DNA of 64,000 bases from an uncultured Lachnoclostridium sp. (GCA_905212635.1 CAJMFH010000003.1:1-64000), one strand, 5' to 3'. Counted from the first letter of the stretch, positions 8,281-18,014 are shown. The notes: a model not told the origin generated them from the letters alone. Numbers and translations: made by a program.

Positions 8281-8309
8281 TTGCTTTCCCTTTCAGAATA
8301 TAGTATACT
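8281..8309 (+). promoter_or_regulatory. Sigma-A-like promoter for the SanA-amidase gene
   Basis: TTGCTT (8281-8286) and TATACT (8304-8309) with a 17-base spacer. The predicted start is near 8316, which makes the ATG at 8319 nearly leaderless and favours a start at 8370-8385. Confidence 0.55.
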
Positions 8310-8384
8310 GGATGGAAAATGAAATGTCAGGAGATAGTTAGCTCCTGGCATTTTAATAATGCTTTGGAGGTGGTACAGGGAAGA

Positions 8385-9656
8385 ATGAAAAAGGCAAAGA
8401 AACGATTGTGTATTGTGTTGGTCGGCTTGTTTCTTTTGCTTCTTATTCCTGTAATAAATTATGGAATCGTTCATTTTTGGCAGAGCGAGACATCGGTTAC
8501 TATTGAACAGGTGCAGTCTTTGTCAAAAAAAGAGGCAGCGGTCGTGCCGGGGACATCCGGAAATAACGGTTCACTTACAGCAAAAGCAGAAGATCGTCTG
8601 CTGGCGGCAATTACGCTGTATGAAAAAGGACTTGTTCAACGCATTATCGTATCCGGAGATGAAGATGAGGTTGCGCCGATGACACGGTATCTGATAAAAA
8701 ACGGGATTCCGGTGGAATGTCTGGCAAGTGATCCCTATGGTGTGGATACGTATGAAACAATTGCCAGAATAAAGGAAAAATTTGGAAAGGGAACCTATTA
8801 TTTCTGCACGCAGGAATTGTACAGCAATCGTGCAAGGTATCTGATGGACCGGCTGGGAATGGAAGGAACCGTCATATGTGCAGATGCCAGATATTATTGC
8901 AATGTTGGAAAAAATACGATCCGGGAGTTTCTGGCAGCAACCAAGGCAGTGGTTGAGCCAATCGTACATTTTGGAAAAGCAAAGACATCTGTAGAGGAAA
9001 AAGAGTATGCTGCCGTGGAAAAGCCGGTAGAAAATTCTCATTTTGTTCAGGCAGAGGATTTAGAGACACCGGAAGACTGTAAAACGGAAGACAAAAATCC
9101 GTCGGACGACTACGATGTACAAAAGGCAGTTGAATATGCCAGAACCTATGCCCTTGAGCCAAATGCAGACTATGGACAATTTGAGCAGAATTGTACGAAT
9201 TTTGTCTCTCAATGTCTGGCAGCCGGTGGGATTTCCATGCAGGGGGATCCGGAATTTTCTGAGACAAAGAGATGGAACATTTCAGGTAAATCGACAGACT
9301 GGTATAGCGTGTCAAAAAAATCCGGAAAAGATGCTCTTACACATTACAGTATGAGTCAGGCATTTGTGAACACGGATGCGTTTTTTGAATATTTTACAAA
9401 AGAAAGAGGCTATTCGTTTTCGCGTTACAATAACGATCGTGCGGGAAACAAAAAGTGCTACAAAGAGATGGCAGCCGGGGATGTACTGGTGCTTTACAAC
9501 GAAGATGGAACGGTAGCTCATCTGGGAATCGTGAGTGGTATCGGGAAGAACAATGCTTATTATTGTGGTAATACCGCGAAGCGGAGAGATGCTTCAATCT
9601 TTACGATCAGTGATGAAACCTACTCGGAAATGGGATTATTACATATGTCAAAATAA
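8385..9656 (+). CDS. SanA/YdcF-like (DUF218) domain fused to an amidase_6 cysteine amidase
   Basis: After a basic N-terminus and one transmembrane helix (about residues 8-28) comes a DUF218 domain of the SanA type (VVPGTSG..., AITLYEKGLVQRIIVSGDE, FCTQELYSNRARYL). A Glu/Lys-rich linker leads to a C-terminal amidase_6 domain with QNCTNFVSQCL (nucleophile Cys) and VAHLGIVSG (His). Both domains act on or near the cell wall. The start is uncertain: GTG 8370 and ATG 8319 are in frame; I prefer ATG 8385 because it directly precedes the basic stretch. Each domain normally occurs alone, so the fusion is unusual. Confidence 0.8.
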   Translation: MKKAKKRLCIVLVGLFLLLLIPVINYGIVHFWQSETSVTIEQVQSLSKKEAAVVPGTSGNNGSLTAKAEDRLLAAITLYEKGLVQRIIVSGDEDEVAPMTRYLIKNGIPVECLASDPYGVDTYETIARIKEKFGKGTYYFCTQELYSNRARYLMDRLGMEGTVICADARYYCNVGKNTIREFLAATKAVVEPIVHFGKAKTSVEEKEYAAVEKPVENSHFVQAEDLETPEDCKTEDKNPSDDYDVQKAVEYARTYALEPNADYGQFEQNCTNFVSQCLAAGGISMQGDPEFSETKRWNISGKSTDWYSVSKKSGKDALTHYSMSQAFVNTDAFFEYFTKERGYSFSRYNNDRAGNKKCYKEMAAGDVLVLYNEDGTVAHLGIVSGIGKNNAYYCGNTAKRRDASIFTISDETYSEMGLLHMSK

Positions 9657-9676
9657 TTAAAAAGGAGAATGATTAA

Positions 9677-12076
9677 ATGAAGGAAAGAAAACAAATAACG
9701 TATTTACAGCGATTTGCATGGGTGGGAAGTTTGTGCCTGCTTGCCGTTCTTTTTATGCTGGGATCCTGTGTGGAGGTCAAAGCAGGAAAAAAGAACGAAA
9801 CATGCAAGATTCAGTCAGTAACATTGGAAATAAATGGAGAACAGCAGACGTATGACGGAAAATTGGATTTGGCTGCCGTAGATGCCGGGGTGGATTGGAG
9901 AGAATTTTTTCACTCCATAAAGATCATAGATTATAAAATAGTAGAAAATGATCTGTGTAATCATGAAGACGGACATGATTCTATCACGGCATACACCGTG
10001 GTTGAGGGAAAAGAAGAAAACCAACAAGATAAATGGCTGCCGGTTTCCAAATATCGGAATGATCTTAATGAGTACTTTCAATTAGGGGAAGAATTTGAAG
10101 AGGATTCTATTTGCAGTTTGCATTTTTGTCTTGATGGAAATAGGGACAATGGCATTGAAGTGTTTTTCTCAAAGAAGTTTAAGATTACATACGATACCCA
10201 GGGTGGCAAATTTATGGAGGGCGTGGAAGTTCCGGAATATTGTTTGTCAGGAGCCGGTGAAGATCCGCTTCCAATAGTAGAAAAAGACGGATATATATTC
10301 AGAGGCTGCTATCTGGAAGGAGAGTCCGAAGATACTGCGAGGATGAATTTTTACACGGATGATGTAGACGAACAAAAAGATATGAAAGTTATCGCAAGTT
10401 TTGAAAAGGGCGAACGGGAGGATATCAGTAATTTTACTTTTACAGGATAATTGGCTGATGAGACTTTTGAGGTTACTTTTAGTGGCCTTGAGTTGACAAC
10501 GGATTTTATTGTATATTCAAAGGATGAGGACGAAGTGTATCGTGAATGGGATTACCTTTGTGAATTTGAAAATAATATTGAACCGGCTTCAGCAGACGAC
10601 ACCAATCCACCGACTGTTATTGTTCGCGGAATTGGAAAGTATAAAGGGACGCTGAAAAAAACATTTACAATCACAAAAGCAAAACCAAAAATCTTGAGAT
10701 ATTATGCAGATATTTTAGAAGGTCAGCCATTGTCATCGACAGATTCAGTCCTGCTGGGAAGGATATTTGGTGCAGGTAATAAAAATATATCTGGAACCAT
10801 TGAATGGGAAAAAGGGAGTGATTATATACCGACTGGGACAGCAGGAGCTTCGGAGAACTACAACATGTCGTTTATACCAGAGGATCAGGTTCATTATGAG
10901 ACAGTTCCAGGTATATCTGTTTCTGTATCTATCAAAAAAGACATACAGTCGTGGACCGTTGAACTGGAACAACAAAATTATCCATATACCGGAGGACCAA
11001 TCGAACCAAATGTGGTTGTGAAAGATGGAGATACGGAACTGCGATATATTTACGATTATTATGTTGCGTACTCCCACAATGTGAATTGTAATGGAGAAAC
11101 AGCATCACCAACGGTTACAATTGTGGCCTCAGGAACTTATAATTATACCGGAACCAGGGAAGTGACATTTACGATTGATAAAGCCACTCCACAGTGTGAA
11201 ACGATGCCGGTTTGTACGGCAATTACAGAGGGGCAGACATTGGCTGATTCCGCATTTAGCGGAGGCGGTGTCACCGGTGTGATTAAAGGCAAACAAGTAG
11301 TAGGAAATTTTGTCTGGAAAGATCCGGAGATCAAGCCTTCTCTAAGTGACAGTGATAAGACAAAATACACAGCGGTATTTAAACCACTAAGTGCGAATTA
11401 TAACGAGATTCAAATCGAGCTTCCGGTTTCGGTAAAAGCCAAACCGGTTCCGACACCGACGGCGCCTCCAACGGCAACTCCTGTGGCGACCCCGGGCAGC
11501 ACACCGGGCTCAGTTCCAAGCAGCGCGCCAGCAACGGTGCCACCAAGTGCTTCTCCGGCGGGTACTCCAAGCGCGGCACCGGTTGTTACCCCTTCGAATA
11601 CAGTAACCGAAAATAAATCGGATTTAAAAGTCGGGGATAAAGTAAAAGATGTGAAAAAGAAATCTTATTATATCGTCGATCGTGTGAAAGGGGATACCAT
11701 CGAAGTTCGATATGCAGCTCCGATTGCGAAAGCGAAGATAAAGTCTGTAACGATAAGTGCAACAGTTGTTCTGGAAAATGGACAAAAAGCAAAAGTAACG
11801 GCGATTGACAAGAAGGCATTTTCAGGCTGTAAGAAATTGAAAAAAGTGGTTATTGGAGCCAATGTTACGACAGTCAAAGCAAATGCATTTAAGAAGTGTA
11901 AAAAATTAAAGACAATTATTGTAAAAACTAAGAAACTGAAAAAACTTGATAAAGCAGCATGGAAAGGCGTTTCTTCAAAGGCTGTCATCAAGGTTCCGGC
12001 AAGCCAATATAAGGAATATAAAAAGTTATTCCGAAGCAGTGGTTTGAAAAAATCTGCAAAGATTAGGAAATATTAG
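9677..12076 (+). pseudogene. Secreted BspA-like surface protein split by an in-frame TAA
   Basis: A single frame runs 9677-12076 with one TAA at 10448-10450; there is no frameshift. The first part has AAGGAG, a signal peptide (about residues 14-36) and an InlB-type repeat (ITYDTQGGKF...GYIFRGCY). The second part continues the same adhesin-type repeats, then a Pro/Thr/Ser/Ala-rich linker (about 11440-11600) and a C-terminal leucine-rich BspA-like domain (AFSGCKKLKKVVI, NAFKKCKKLKTI). Intact, the product would be about 799 aa. The second part alone would lack a signal peptide, so only read-through would give an anchored protein. Nonsense mutation, stop read-through and sequencing error all remain possible. 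Confidence 0.8.
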
Positions 12077-12084
12077 AAGAATGT

Positions 12085-12138
12085 AAAAACCCCGGTATTC
12101 ATATATTGTAAGGAATATATGAGTATCGGGTGTTTTTT
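12085..12138 (+). terminator. Very stable terminator-like hairpin abutting tspO
   Basis: About 22 base pairs form between 12085-12107 and 12114-12137 with one bulge and two G-T wobbles. A 6-base loop and a final T6 run end one base before the tspO ATG. It should terminate the surface-protein transcript. The loop displays an AAGGA sequence that can start a 7-codon ORF (see 12119-12142). Confidence 0.85.
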
Positions 12139-12142
12139 ATGA
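12119..12142 (+). CDS. Possible 7-codon leader peptide coupled to tspO
   Basis: ATG at 12119 is preceded by AAGGA (12110-12114). The frame reads M-S-I-G-C-F-L and stops in a TGA that overlaps the tspO start as ATGA. tspO itself has no ribosome binding site in the 15 bases before its ATG, which are the 3' arm and T-run of a hairpin. Coupled re-initiation from this mini-ORF would solve that. This is inference from layout only. Confidence 0.4.
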   Translation: MSIGCFL

Positions 12143-12603
12143 AATGGAAATATTATGTAGGTTCGATCCTGCTTGTGCTGGCAGTGGGAACAATCGCCGG
12201 AATTCTGACAAGAGGTGGTACGATGCAGTATGCAGAACTGGCAAAACCGGCATTTTCACCGCCAGCGGTTGTGTTTCCGATTGTGTGGACAATTCTGTAT
12301 GCGTTAATGGGAATCGGGTTGGCTCGAATTTTTTTTAGTGAGCCGACACGGGAGAGAAATCAGGGGTTAAATCTTTTCTGGCTGCAACTCTTTTTTAATT
12401 TTATGTGGAGCATTTTATTTTTTAATTTTAAGGCGTATGGAGTCGCATTTTTGTGGCTTCTTGTCATGCTTGTATTGATTCTTGCCATGATCAAAAAATG
12501 GGATAAAACGGATCCACTTGCTGCAAAATTACAGATTCCCTATGCTGTGTGGGTTGCGTTTGCCGGGATTCTGAATTTTGCAGTGTGGCAGTTAAATAAG
12601 TGA
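12139..12603 (+). CDS. tspO: TspO/MBR-family membrane protein
   Basis: A 154-aa protein with five hydrophobic helices and family signatures: LAKPAFSPPAVVFPIVWTILYALMGIGLARI (WxxLY type) and a W/F-rich middle with FFNFMWSILFFNF. TspO proteins bind tetrapyrroles and take part in stress responses. The ATG immediately follows a terminator T-run and lacks its own Shine-Dalgarno; translation may be coupled to a 7-codon leader. It is convergent with the next gene with only 10 bases between. Confidence 0.92.
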   Translation: MKWKYYVGSILLVLAVGTIAGILTRGGTMQYAELAKPAFSPPAVVFPIVWTILYALMGIGLARIFFSEPTRERNQGLNLFWLQLFFNFMWSILFFNFKAYGVAFLWLLVMLVLILAMIKKWDKTDPLAAKLQIPYAVWVAFAGILNFAVWQLNK

Positions 12604-12613
12604 AATCGTGGGA

Positions 12614-13045
12614 TCAGAGAAAACGCTGTAATGCTGTCAACAGTTTTTCTTCGGTACTTATAATCTCTTTTGCCAGATGCTTAATGCCTTTGTCAGCAGC
12701 CGGATATTGGTTCAGATAGCGGTGCAGTGATTTGATTCCCATGTTACAGCCATCCGTGATGAGACTTGCGATGGCGCAGTCTGGGTTTTCGCTCATGGCT
12801 TTAAAATTGCTTTTCATCTTTGCCATTGCTTTTGCAAAAGGTGCCGGTTCTTTTCCTTCATCGTGATATCGTTCCAAATAGTTATCGGTCTCGGCTTCCA
12901 GACGGCAGTGAATGTCGCGGCTGTCTTTTAAAATACCTTTGAGACTGCCGTTTTCCACATTATCCAGCACATCGTCAATGGAAGAAATTCCCATTTTTAA
13001 GCCGGCACTGCATTCGCGGAGAAGTTTGATCGTATCGTCTTCCAT
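12614..13045 (-). CDS. Four-helix-bundle protein, DUF2383-like (143 aa)
   Basis: ATG at 13045 has AAGGAGG 9 bases upstream. The protein is all-helical and polar: TIKLLRECSAGLKMGISSIDDVLDNV..., LKDSRDIHCRLEAETDNYLERY, ITDGCNMGIKSLHRYLNQY. The spacing of Glu/His residues recalls ferritin-like DUF2383/PA2169-type proteins. No catalytic site can be assigned with confidence. It lies just downstream of feoB on the same strand, so an iron-related role is possible. Confidence 0.6.
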   Translation of the reverse strand: MEDDTIKLLRECSAGLKMGISSIDDVLDNVENGSLKGILKDSRDIHCRLEAETDNYLERYHDEGKEPAPFAKAMAKMKSNFKAMSENPDCAIASLITDGCNMGIKSLHRYLNQYPAADKGIKHLAKEIISTEEKLLTALQRFL

Positions 13046-13105
13046 AATGAAAAACCTCCTTTTGGAATTAGAGTGTCCAAAAGGAGGTAAATCATACATT
13101 TTATT

Positions 13106-14947
13106 TTAGAAAAAAAGCAAGCCGATATGATAGACAATACAGGAGACAAGAAGTGCAGATAAGGTGTAAAATACACCAATCTTAGCAGTCCATTTTACAG
13201 AATGTGTCTCTCTGGCTGTGGCGGCGAGAGCACTTACACAAGGCATATTAAAACTGATTGCAAAGATAAAAGCAAGCCCTTCTGCTTTCGTAAAGTTTGC
13301 GGATAAAACCTGTGAAATATCTGCCGCACTTCCGGCGGCTTTGGCCCCAAAGGTGGAGTGGATAAGATTTCCACCGGCACCATATAAGGTGTTCAATACG
13401 CCGAGCAGGGATTCTTTTGAGATGGCAGATGCGCAAAATGCCAAAAATGCCTGCCATTTTAAACCTAAAAACATGGTTACCGGTTCAATGAAAACCCCAA
13501 TGCGGTACAAAATACTGCTTTGTGGATCACCTCCAAAACCATAGGTCAGAACGAAAAAGACAATGGATACGAGAGAAATTACCCGCAGCGCGCGAAAGAG
13601 GATATCCAAGGTTCGCTGAAAGGTTACGAACATAATATTTCTTAAATTTGGTTTATGATATGGTGGCAGTTCCATGATCAATCCCACGCGTTCTTCTTTT
13701 GGTGCAAGAGAATTGCCGAAGATTTTGTAAACTGCCCACATCATCAAAAACATAAAAAGAAAGATGGACAGGATGACCAGAAAGCCGCCATTGCTGCCAA
13801 AAAGAGCGATGGCAATCGTAGGAACTACAGACAATGTCGCGGCGCACGGAACCGCCCATGACATTGCAATCGCCAGTACACGCTGTCCCCAGTTATCGAC
13901 GACACGGGTTCCGGTTGTGCCGGCGATTGTGCAGCCAAGTCCCATAAAAAATGGCATGATCGTTTTTCCCTGCAATCCGACTTTTGACATCGTGTGGTCG
14001 AAGAGGAAAGAAATACGTGCCAGGTAGCCGGCTTCTTCCATGAGATTGAATCCCAGTGTGATACCAAGCACAAAGGAAGCCATCATAAGGGCGAAATAAA
14101 GTACATTGACAAGTACATCACAGATCAACGATACAATTAGCGGATGAATCTGAATCTGTTCCATCAGTGTACGCAGTCCGGCAGACGCAGGAGTGAGAAT
14201 GGCAGAGGCAGCTCCGGAGATGATTCCGGCAAAGATCATCGCTAAAAGGAAAATGCCAAGAATTATACCAAATGCCATAAATTTACCTTTTACTGGAGAA
14301 AGAGCAGCTTTGTCAAAATTTGTAAATGCACGTTCTACGGTTTTTGACGTGGTCAGAACATCTGTGAGTAAACGGTCAATAAAGTCCATTTTTTCTTTTG
14401 CAGAGGTCAGAAAATTTCCGTTTGCAACCTCTTTCTTTGCCAGACTGGTTTCCATGGTCTGATAAAGGACAGAGTAATCTTTTTTCTCGATGGCGGACAT
14501 TGGTACGACCGGAATTCCCAGTTTTTCAGAAAGAAGTTTGGTATCAATATGGATTCCCTGTGCTTTCGCAACATCCATCATATTCAGGATCAAAATAGCG
14601 GGAACCTGTGTGCCGACAAAGTCTGCGAGCATATACAAACTTCGTTTTAACTGCGAGGCATCTGCCATAACAAGTACGAGATCAGCATTTCCGTCAGCAA
14701 TATAATCTTTGGTAATAATATCTTCATCCGATCAGGCAGAAAGGGAGTAACTTCCCGGAAGATCGGCTAAAACCATTCGCTGTCCCTTCCATTTGAATTC
14801 GCCTTCTTTTTGTTCTACCGTTTTTCCCGGCCAGTTTCCTACATGCTGATGGGAACCGGTGATCATATTAAAAATGGTTGATTTCCCGGAATTTGGCTGT
14901 CCCAGCAAGGCGATAACGGGAGATTTAGTTTCTCTTTTATTATTCAT
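13106..14947 (-). pseudogene. feoB: Ferrous iron transporter B, split by an in-frame TGA
   Basis: FeoB is the GTP-dependent inner-membrane Fe(II) importer. The N-terminal GTPase has GQPNSGKST (G1), DLPGSYSLSA (G3) and NMMD (G4). The membrane part has the Gate-type segments (GLGCTIAGTTGTRV, FNMPCVSALAAT) and ends near residue 613. A TGA at 14734-14732 follows S-L-S-A and precedes S-D-E-D-I-I-T-K-D-Y-I in the same frame, inside the GTPase domain just after G3. An Arg CGA to TGA change would explain it. A re-initiated product from 14668 would lack G1 and G3. Mutation, recoding or a base-call error cannot be separated here. Confidence 0.85.
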
Positions 14948-15179
14948 TTCCGGAACCTCCTATCATGATCTTTTTACTTTCTTCCCGCCCAATGGCAACC
15001 AGGGTATCCCGTGTAAAGATGAGTACCGGCTGTTTGCGGTTATTTTGACAGACATCAATGGTGCTTCCACATAGCAAACCCATCGACGAAAGGCGGTTTA
15101 CCAGACGTGTTTCATCTTTGATTTCTTTGACAACATACCGTTTTCCCGGCTTTGTCTCAGAAAGTGTATGTTTTTCCAA
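14940..15179 (-). CDS. feoA: Ferrous iron transport protein A
   Basis: A 79-aa SH3-like protein (KRYVVKEIKDETRLVNRLSSMGLLCGSTIDV..., LVAIG) that supports FeoB. Its stop overlaps the feoB start by 8 bases, the usual feoAB arrangement. The gene is divergent from an AraC-type regulator, with a 6-6-6 palindrome in the gap that could be a metal-regulator site. Confidence 0.93.
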   Translation of the reverse strand: MEKHTLSETKPGKRYVVKEIKDETRLVNRLSSMGLLCGSTIDVCQNNRKQPVLIFTRDTLVAIGREESKKIMIGGSGNE

Positions 15180-15207
15180 TTTTATTCCTCCAATCCAAAT
15201 GACAATC

Positions 15208-15225
15208 GGTTAGTAACATCTAACC
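15208..15225. promoter_or_regulatory. Candidate metalloregulator operator (GGTTAG-N6-CTAACC)
   Basis: A perfect inverted repeat GGTTAG TAACAT CTAACC lies 29 bases upstream of feoA in the feoA/AraC intergenic region. The half-site matches the GGTTAG/CTAACC halves of DtxR/IdeR-type iron boxes, but the spacer is wider than in the classic box. Control by iron is an inference. Confidence 0.55.
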
Positions 15226-15343
15226 TTTTGAATAGTAACAGAATATATGATGCGTGTAAAATCCATTTGGTCATTTTGAATCCATTTAGCAATGAATTGT
15301 GTCGAATGTTGTTATTTGCAGAAGGCTGTGATAAAATGACAAT

Positions 15344-16246
15344 ATGAAAAAAACAGAAGAAACTTATTTTATCTATGAAAAGGAAAACGAAGGGCGTGTG
15401 GAGTGCTATGTACTTGCACCGGGAATCTTTCTTATGTTTGATCAGATTTTTACAAACAGCTGGACGAAGGGAGACAGCTCGATATTTTCTGAGGAAATGC
15501 TGATTTTGAATTTCTGCCGCAGTGGACGATGCGATGTTTCGCTTACCGGCACTCGTTATGCGATCGTGAAAGAAAAGCAGGTGTGTGTCAGCACAATATT
15601 GCCTACGAAAGATTTTTATTATCCGGGAAGACACTATGAAGGAGTGCAGATTTATATTGACCGCAGTTATGTGAGAAGGGCGGAAGGAAATGATTTCCTC
15701 TCGCAGATGGGACTTGATATCGAGCAGCTGATCCACGTCTTTTGTATCAATAACGGACTTTATCTTCACCGCATGAATAAGTCCATACAGGAACTCATTC
15801 ATAACATATGGGAAAATAAAGAAAACCCCAAACTCGGAATGCTGCGTTATAATACGGTTCGGTTACTGCATGAACTCATGGCGATGCCGGCAAAAAGTGA
15901 ATCCGGCACCTATTTTACCAGATCTCAGATTGCTATCGTAAAAGAAGCGGAATCTATGATCCTCGGAGACCTCTCAAAAAGGATTACGGCGAAGGAAATG
16001 GCAGATCATTTTGGCATCAGCGAAAGTAGTTTTAAACTGTATGTGAAAGGAATCTTAGGAGAAAGTTATCTTGTTTATTTTCGAAAGAAACGGATGGAAA
16101 AAGCAGCAGAACTTCTCGCGGCAACAACCCTGAAAGTAATTGAGATTGCAAATGCAGTCGGCTATGAAAATCAGGGCAAGTTTGCAAAGGTGTTCTCGGA
16201 AGTGTATGGAATGACACCTTTGGAGTATCGGAGATGGGCGAGGTAG
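15344..16246 (+). CDS. AraC-family transcriptional regulator
   Basis: A 300-aa protein. The C-terminal 100 residues hold the two HTHs (KRITAKEMADHFGISESSFKLYVKGILGESYL and VIEIANAVGYENQGKFAKVFSEVYGMTPLEYRR). The N-terminal part is a cupin-like sensing domain that often occurs in clostridial regulators next to feo or transporter genes. It is divergent from feoAB; a role in iron or siderophore-type control is plausible but unproven. No clear ribosome binding site precedes the ATG. Confidence 0.88.
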   Translation: MKKTEETYFIYEKENEGRVECYVLAPGIFLMFDQIFTNSWTKGDSSIFSEEMLILNFCRSGRCDVSLTGTRYAIVKEKQVCVSTILPTKDFYYPGRHYEGVQIYIDRSYVRRAEGNDFLSQMGLDIEQLIHVFCINNGLYLHRMNKSIQELIHNIWENKENPKLGMLRYNTVRLLHELMAMPAKSESGTYFTRSQIAIVKEAESMILGDLSKRITAKEMADHFGISESSFKLYVKGILGESYLVYFRKKRMEKAAELLAATTLKVIEIANAVGYENQGKFAKVFSEVYGMTPLEYRRWAR

Positions 16247-16330
16247 GGGAGGGAAAAATGTTAGAGAAAAGTGGAAAAATATATGCTAAAAATCATAGGG
16301 AACTCAGACACGATTATTTTACAGAATTCA

Positions 16331-16347
16331 TGTCGAAAAATGTCGAA
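16331..16347 (+). promoter_or_regulatory. Tandem Spo0A-box-like motifs
   Basis: TGTCGAA occurs at 16331-16337 and again at 16341-16347, exactly 10 bases apart (one helical turn) on the same strand, 10 bases upstream of a promoter -35 element. TGTCGAA is the core of the Spo0A box, and tandem boxes with this phasing are a known binding arrangement. Binding itself is not shown. Confidence 0.5.
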
Positions 16348-16356
16348 GGATTTTTG

Positions 16357-16385
16357 TTGAAAAAAGTTGAAATAGAGGGGATAAT
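16357..16385 (+). promoter_or_regulatory. Sigma-A-like promoter of the TIGR04141-type gene
   Basis: TTGAAA (16357-16362), 17-base spacer, GATAAT (16380-16385). A good GGGAGG site and ATG follow at 16421. Tandem Spo0A-box-like motifs lie directly upstream. Confidence 0.55.
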
Positions 16386-16420
16386 GTATATATAAATTCT
16401 TTTTAGGGAGGAAGAAAATT

Positions 16421-18000
16421 ATGGAAGAAAAGAGAATTAGTTTAGTTATTTATCTGATGAAAGAAACGGCTAGCAATTGGTATGATTGTGTTGATGTGAA
16501 TAAAGATATACAATTTTTTTCTGTTGTGCCAAATTTGGGAATTGAGGGGAAAATTGCGATAGCTAAAAGCCGTTCAAAAGAACCAGAATGGAAAGAAATT
16601 TTGCAAAATTTTACACCCAAAAAATTGAAATTCCATCAAATGTTTCTAATAGAGCAGTTTTTTTAGCGAAAATAGAGGGTAGAATTATGGCGATAACTTT
16701 TGGGCATGGTAAAAGTTTATTGAGAGATAACTTCATTGAGAGAGATTTTGGGGTTAAAACCGCATTAAACTTACTAAATAAGGATCAAATTAGAAATGTA
16801 AACTCCACTTCTATTGAAAATATGATTGTATATACTCAGAAGCAAAGTAGTATTAGTACTTCACAGCAAGATTTTTCAATTAATCAATTTAATGATATAC
16901 TTATGTCTATTTCTGGAAATGCAAATAGTGCTGATGATGCGATTAGTTTAAGTGGTAAAGATTCATTATCTGTTACTGTTAAAATGGATATTTTGGAGTT
17001 AAAAAGTAAACTAACGAAATATTTGGAAGCTTATAACAGTGATGAGTATATAGAAAATGGATTTGCGTGGGTTGACAATGTAAGAGAGGTAAAAGAAAAA
17101 AATAAGAAAGAAAATTTGTTTGCAGAGTTAGCTAAAAAAATTGAAAGGGGAGAACTTGAGGATATATATATAGCTCCTCCAGATATTGTTGATTGGGAAG
17201 GCGTAAAGGGATTTACACTTTCGGCGAGAACATATACAGAAATAGGTTATGATATTGATTATATAAACTATTTCCAAAATATCAAAAAAGGAGTAGATTT
17301 ATTAGCAAAACTGAAAAGAGATTATTTAATAATTGTAGATTTTGAAGGAAATGAACAAAAGGTTTGTAATATTATGAAAGCAATCATAACACAAATACGA
17401 TTAGAAGATAAAATGTATGTTCTAATACAAGAAAAATGGTTAGCTGTTGATCAGAATTTTTATGAGGAAGTACATAGTTATATTAAAACAATTCCTATTT
17501 GCAATCTTGAGTTTAAAGAGTGTAAAAAAGACGAAAATGAGGGCGATTATAATGATAGAATGGCGAAAAGCAATTCAGAGTTTTGTGTGATGGATAAACG
17601 TCTTATCAGTGTGAAAGGTGGAAAAAAGCAGATTGAAGCTTGTGATATATTTACTAAAAACAAAGAATTTATTCATGTAAAAAACAAATACTCGTCCTCG
17701 GCATTAAGCCATTTATTTTCTCAAGAAAAAGTTTCGGCAAAATGTTTTATGAGTGATGAAGTGTATCGGGAAAATGTTTACAATATTGTTAAGGATAAAT
17801 TGGGTAATGAGATTTTTGATTTTAGATATAAACCAAATGCTAACGAATACGAAGTTGTTTATGCAATTATTGATAAAAAAGAAAAAGGAACAATAAGTGA
17901 AAGATTACCTTTTTTTAGTCTTGTAAATTTAATGCAGGCTGTTCAGGAATTAGATAGTATGAATATGAGATTTTCAGTTGCTTTTATTAAGCGACAATGA
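16421..18000 (+). pseudogene. TIGR04141/DUF6119-type sporadic protein, frameshifted at an A6 tract
   Basis: Two frames together give one protein. The first runs 16421-16666 and the second continues from about 16625 to 18000. The switch falls in CCC-AAAAAA-TTG (A-run 16619-16624); one extra A would join ...TPKK to IEIPSNVSNRAVFLAKIEGR in a family-like sequence (RIMAITFGHGKSLL, IERDFGVKTALNLL). The intact protein would be about 526 aa. The family (TIGR04141) is sporadic, often near defence or mobile DNA, and of unclear function. The AT-rich composition suggests transfer. Loss of one A may be mutation, phase variation or a sequencing error; internal ATG 16588 would give only the truncated form. 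Confidence 0.7.
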
Positions 18001-18014
18001 GGAAGGATAATGTG

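Noticed and set aside
11440..11600. Simple-sequence or recombination repeat in the surface protein
   Set aside because: It is a Pro/Thr/Ser/Ala-rich linker with irregular codons, not a DNA-level tandem repeat.
16619..16630. Programmed -1 frameshift in the TIGR04141-type gene
   Set aside because: The tract is C-AAA-AAA-T, not a good X-XXY-YYZ heptamer, and no stimulatory hairpin is evident; simple loss of one A is more likely.
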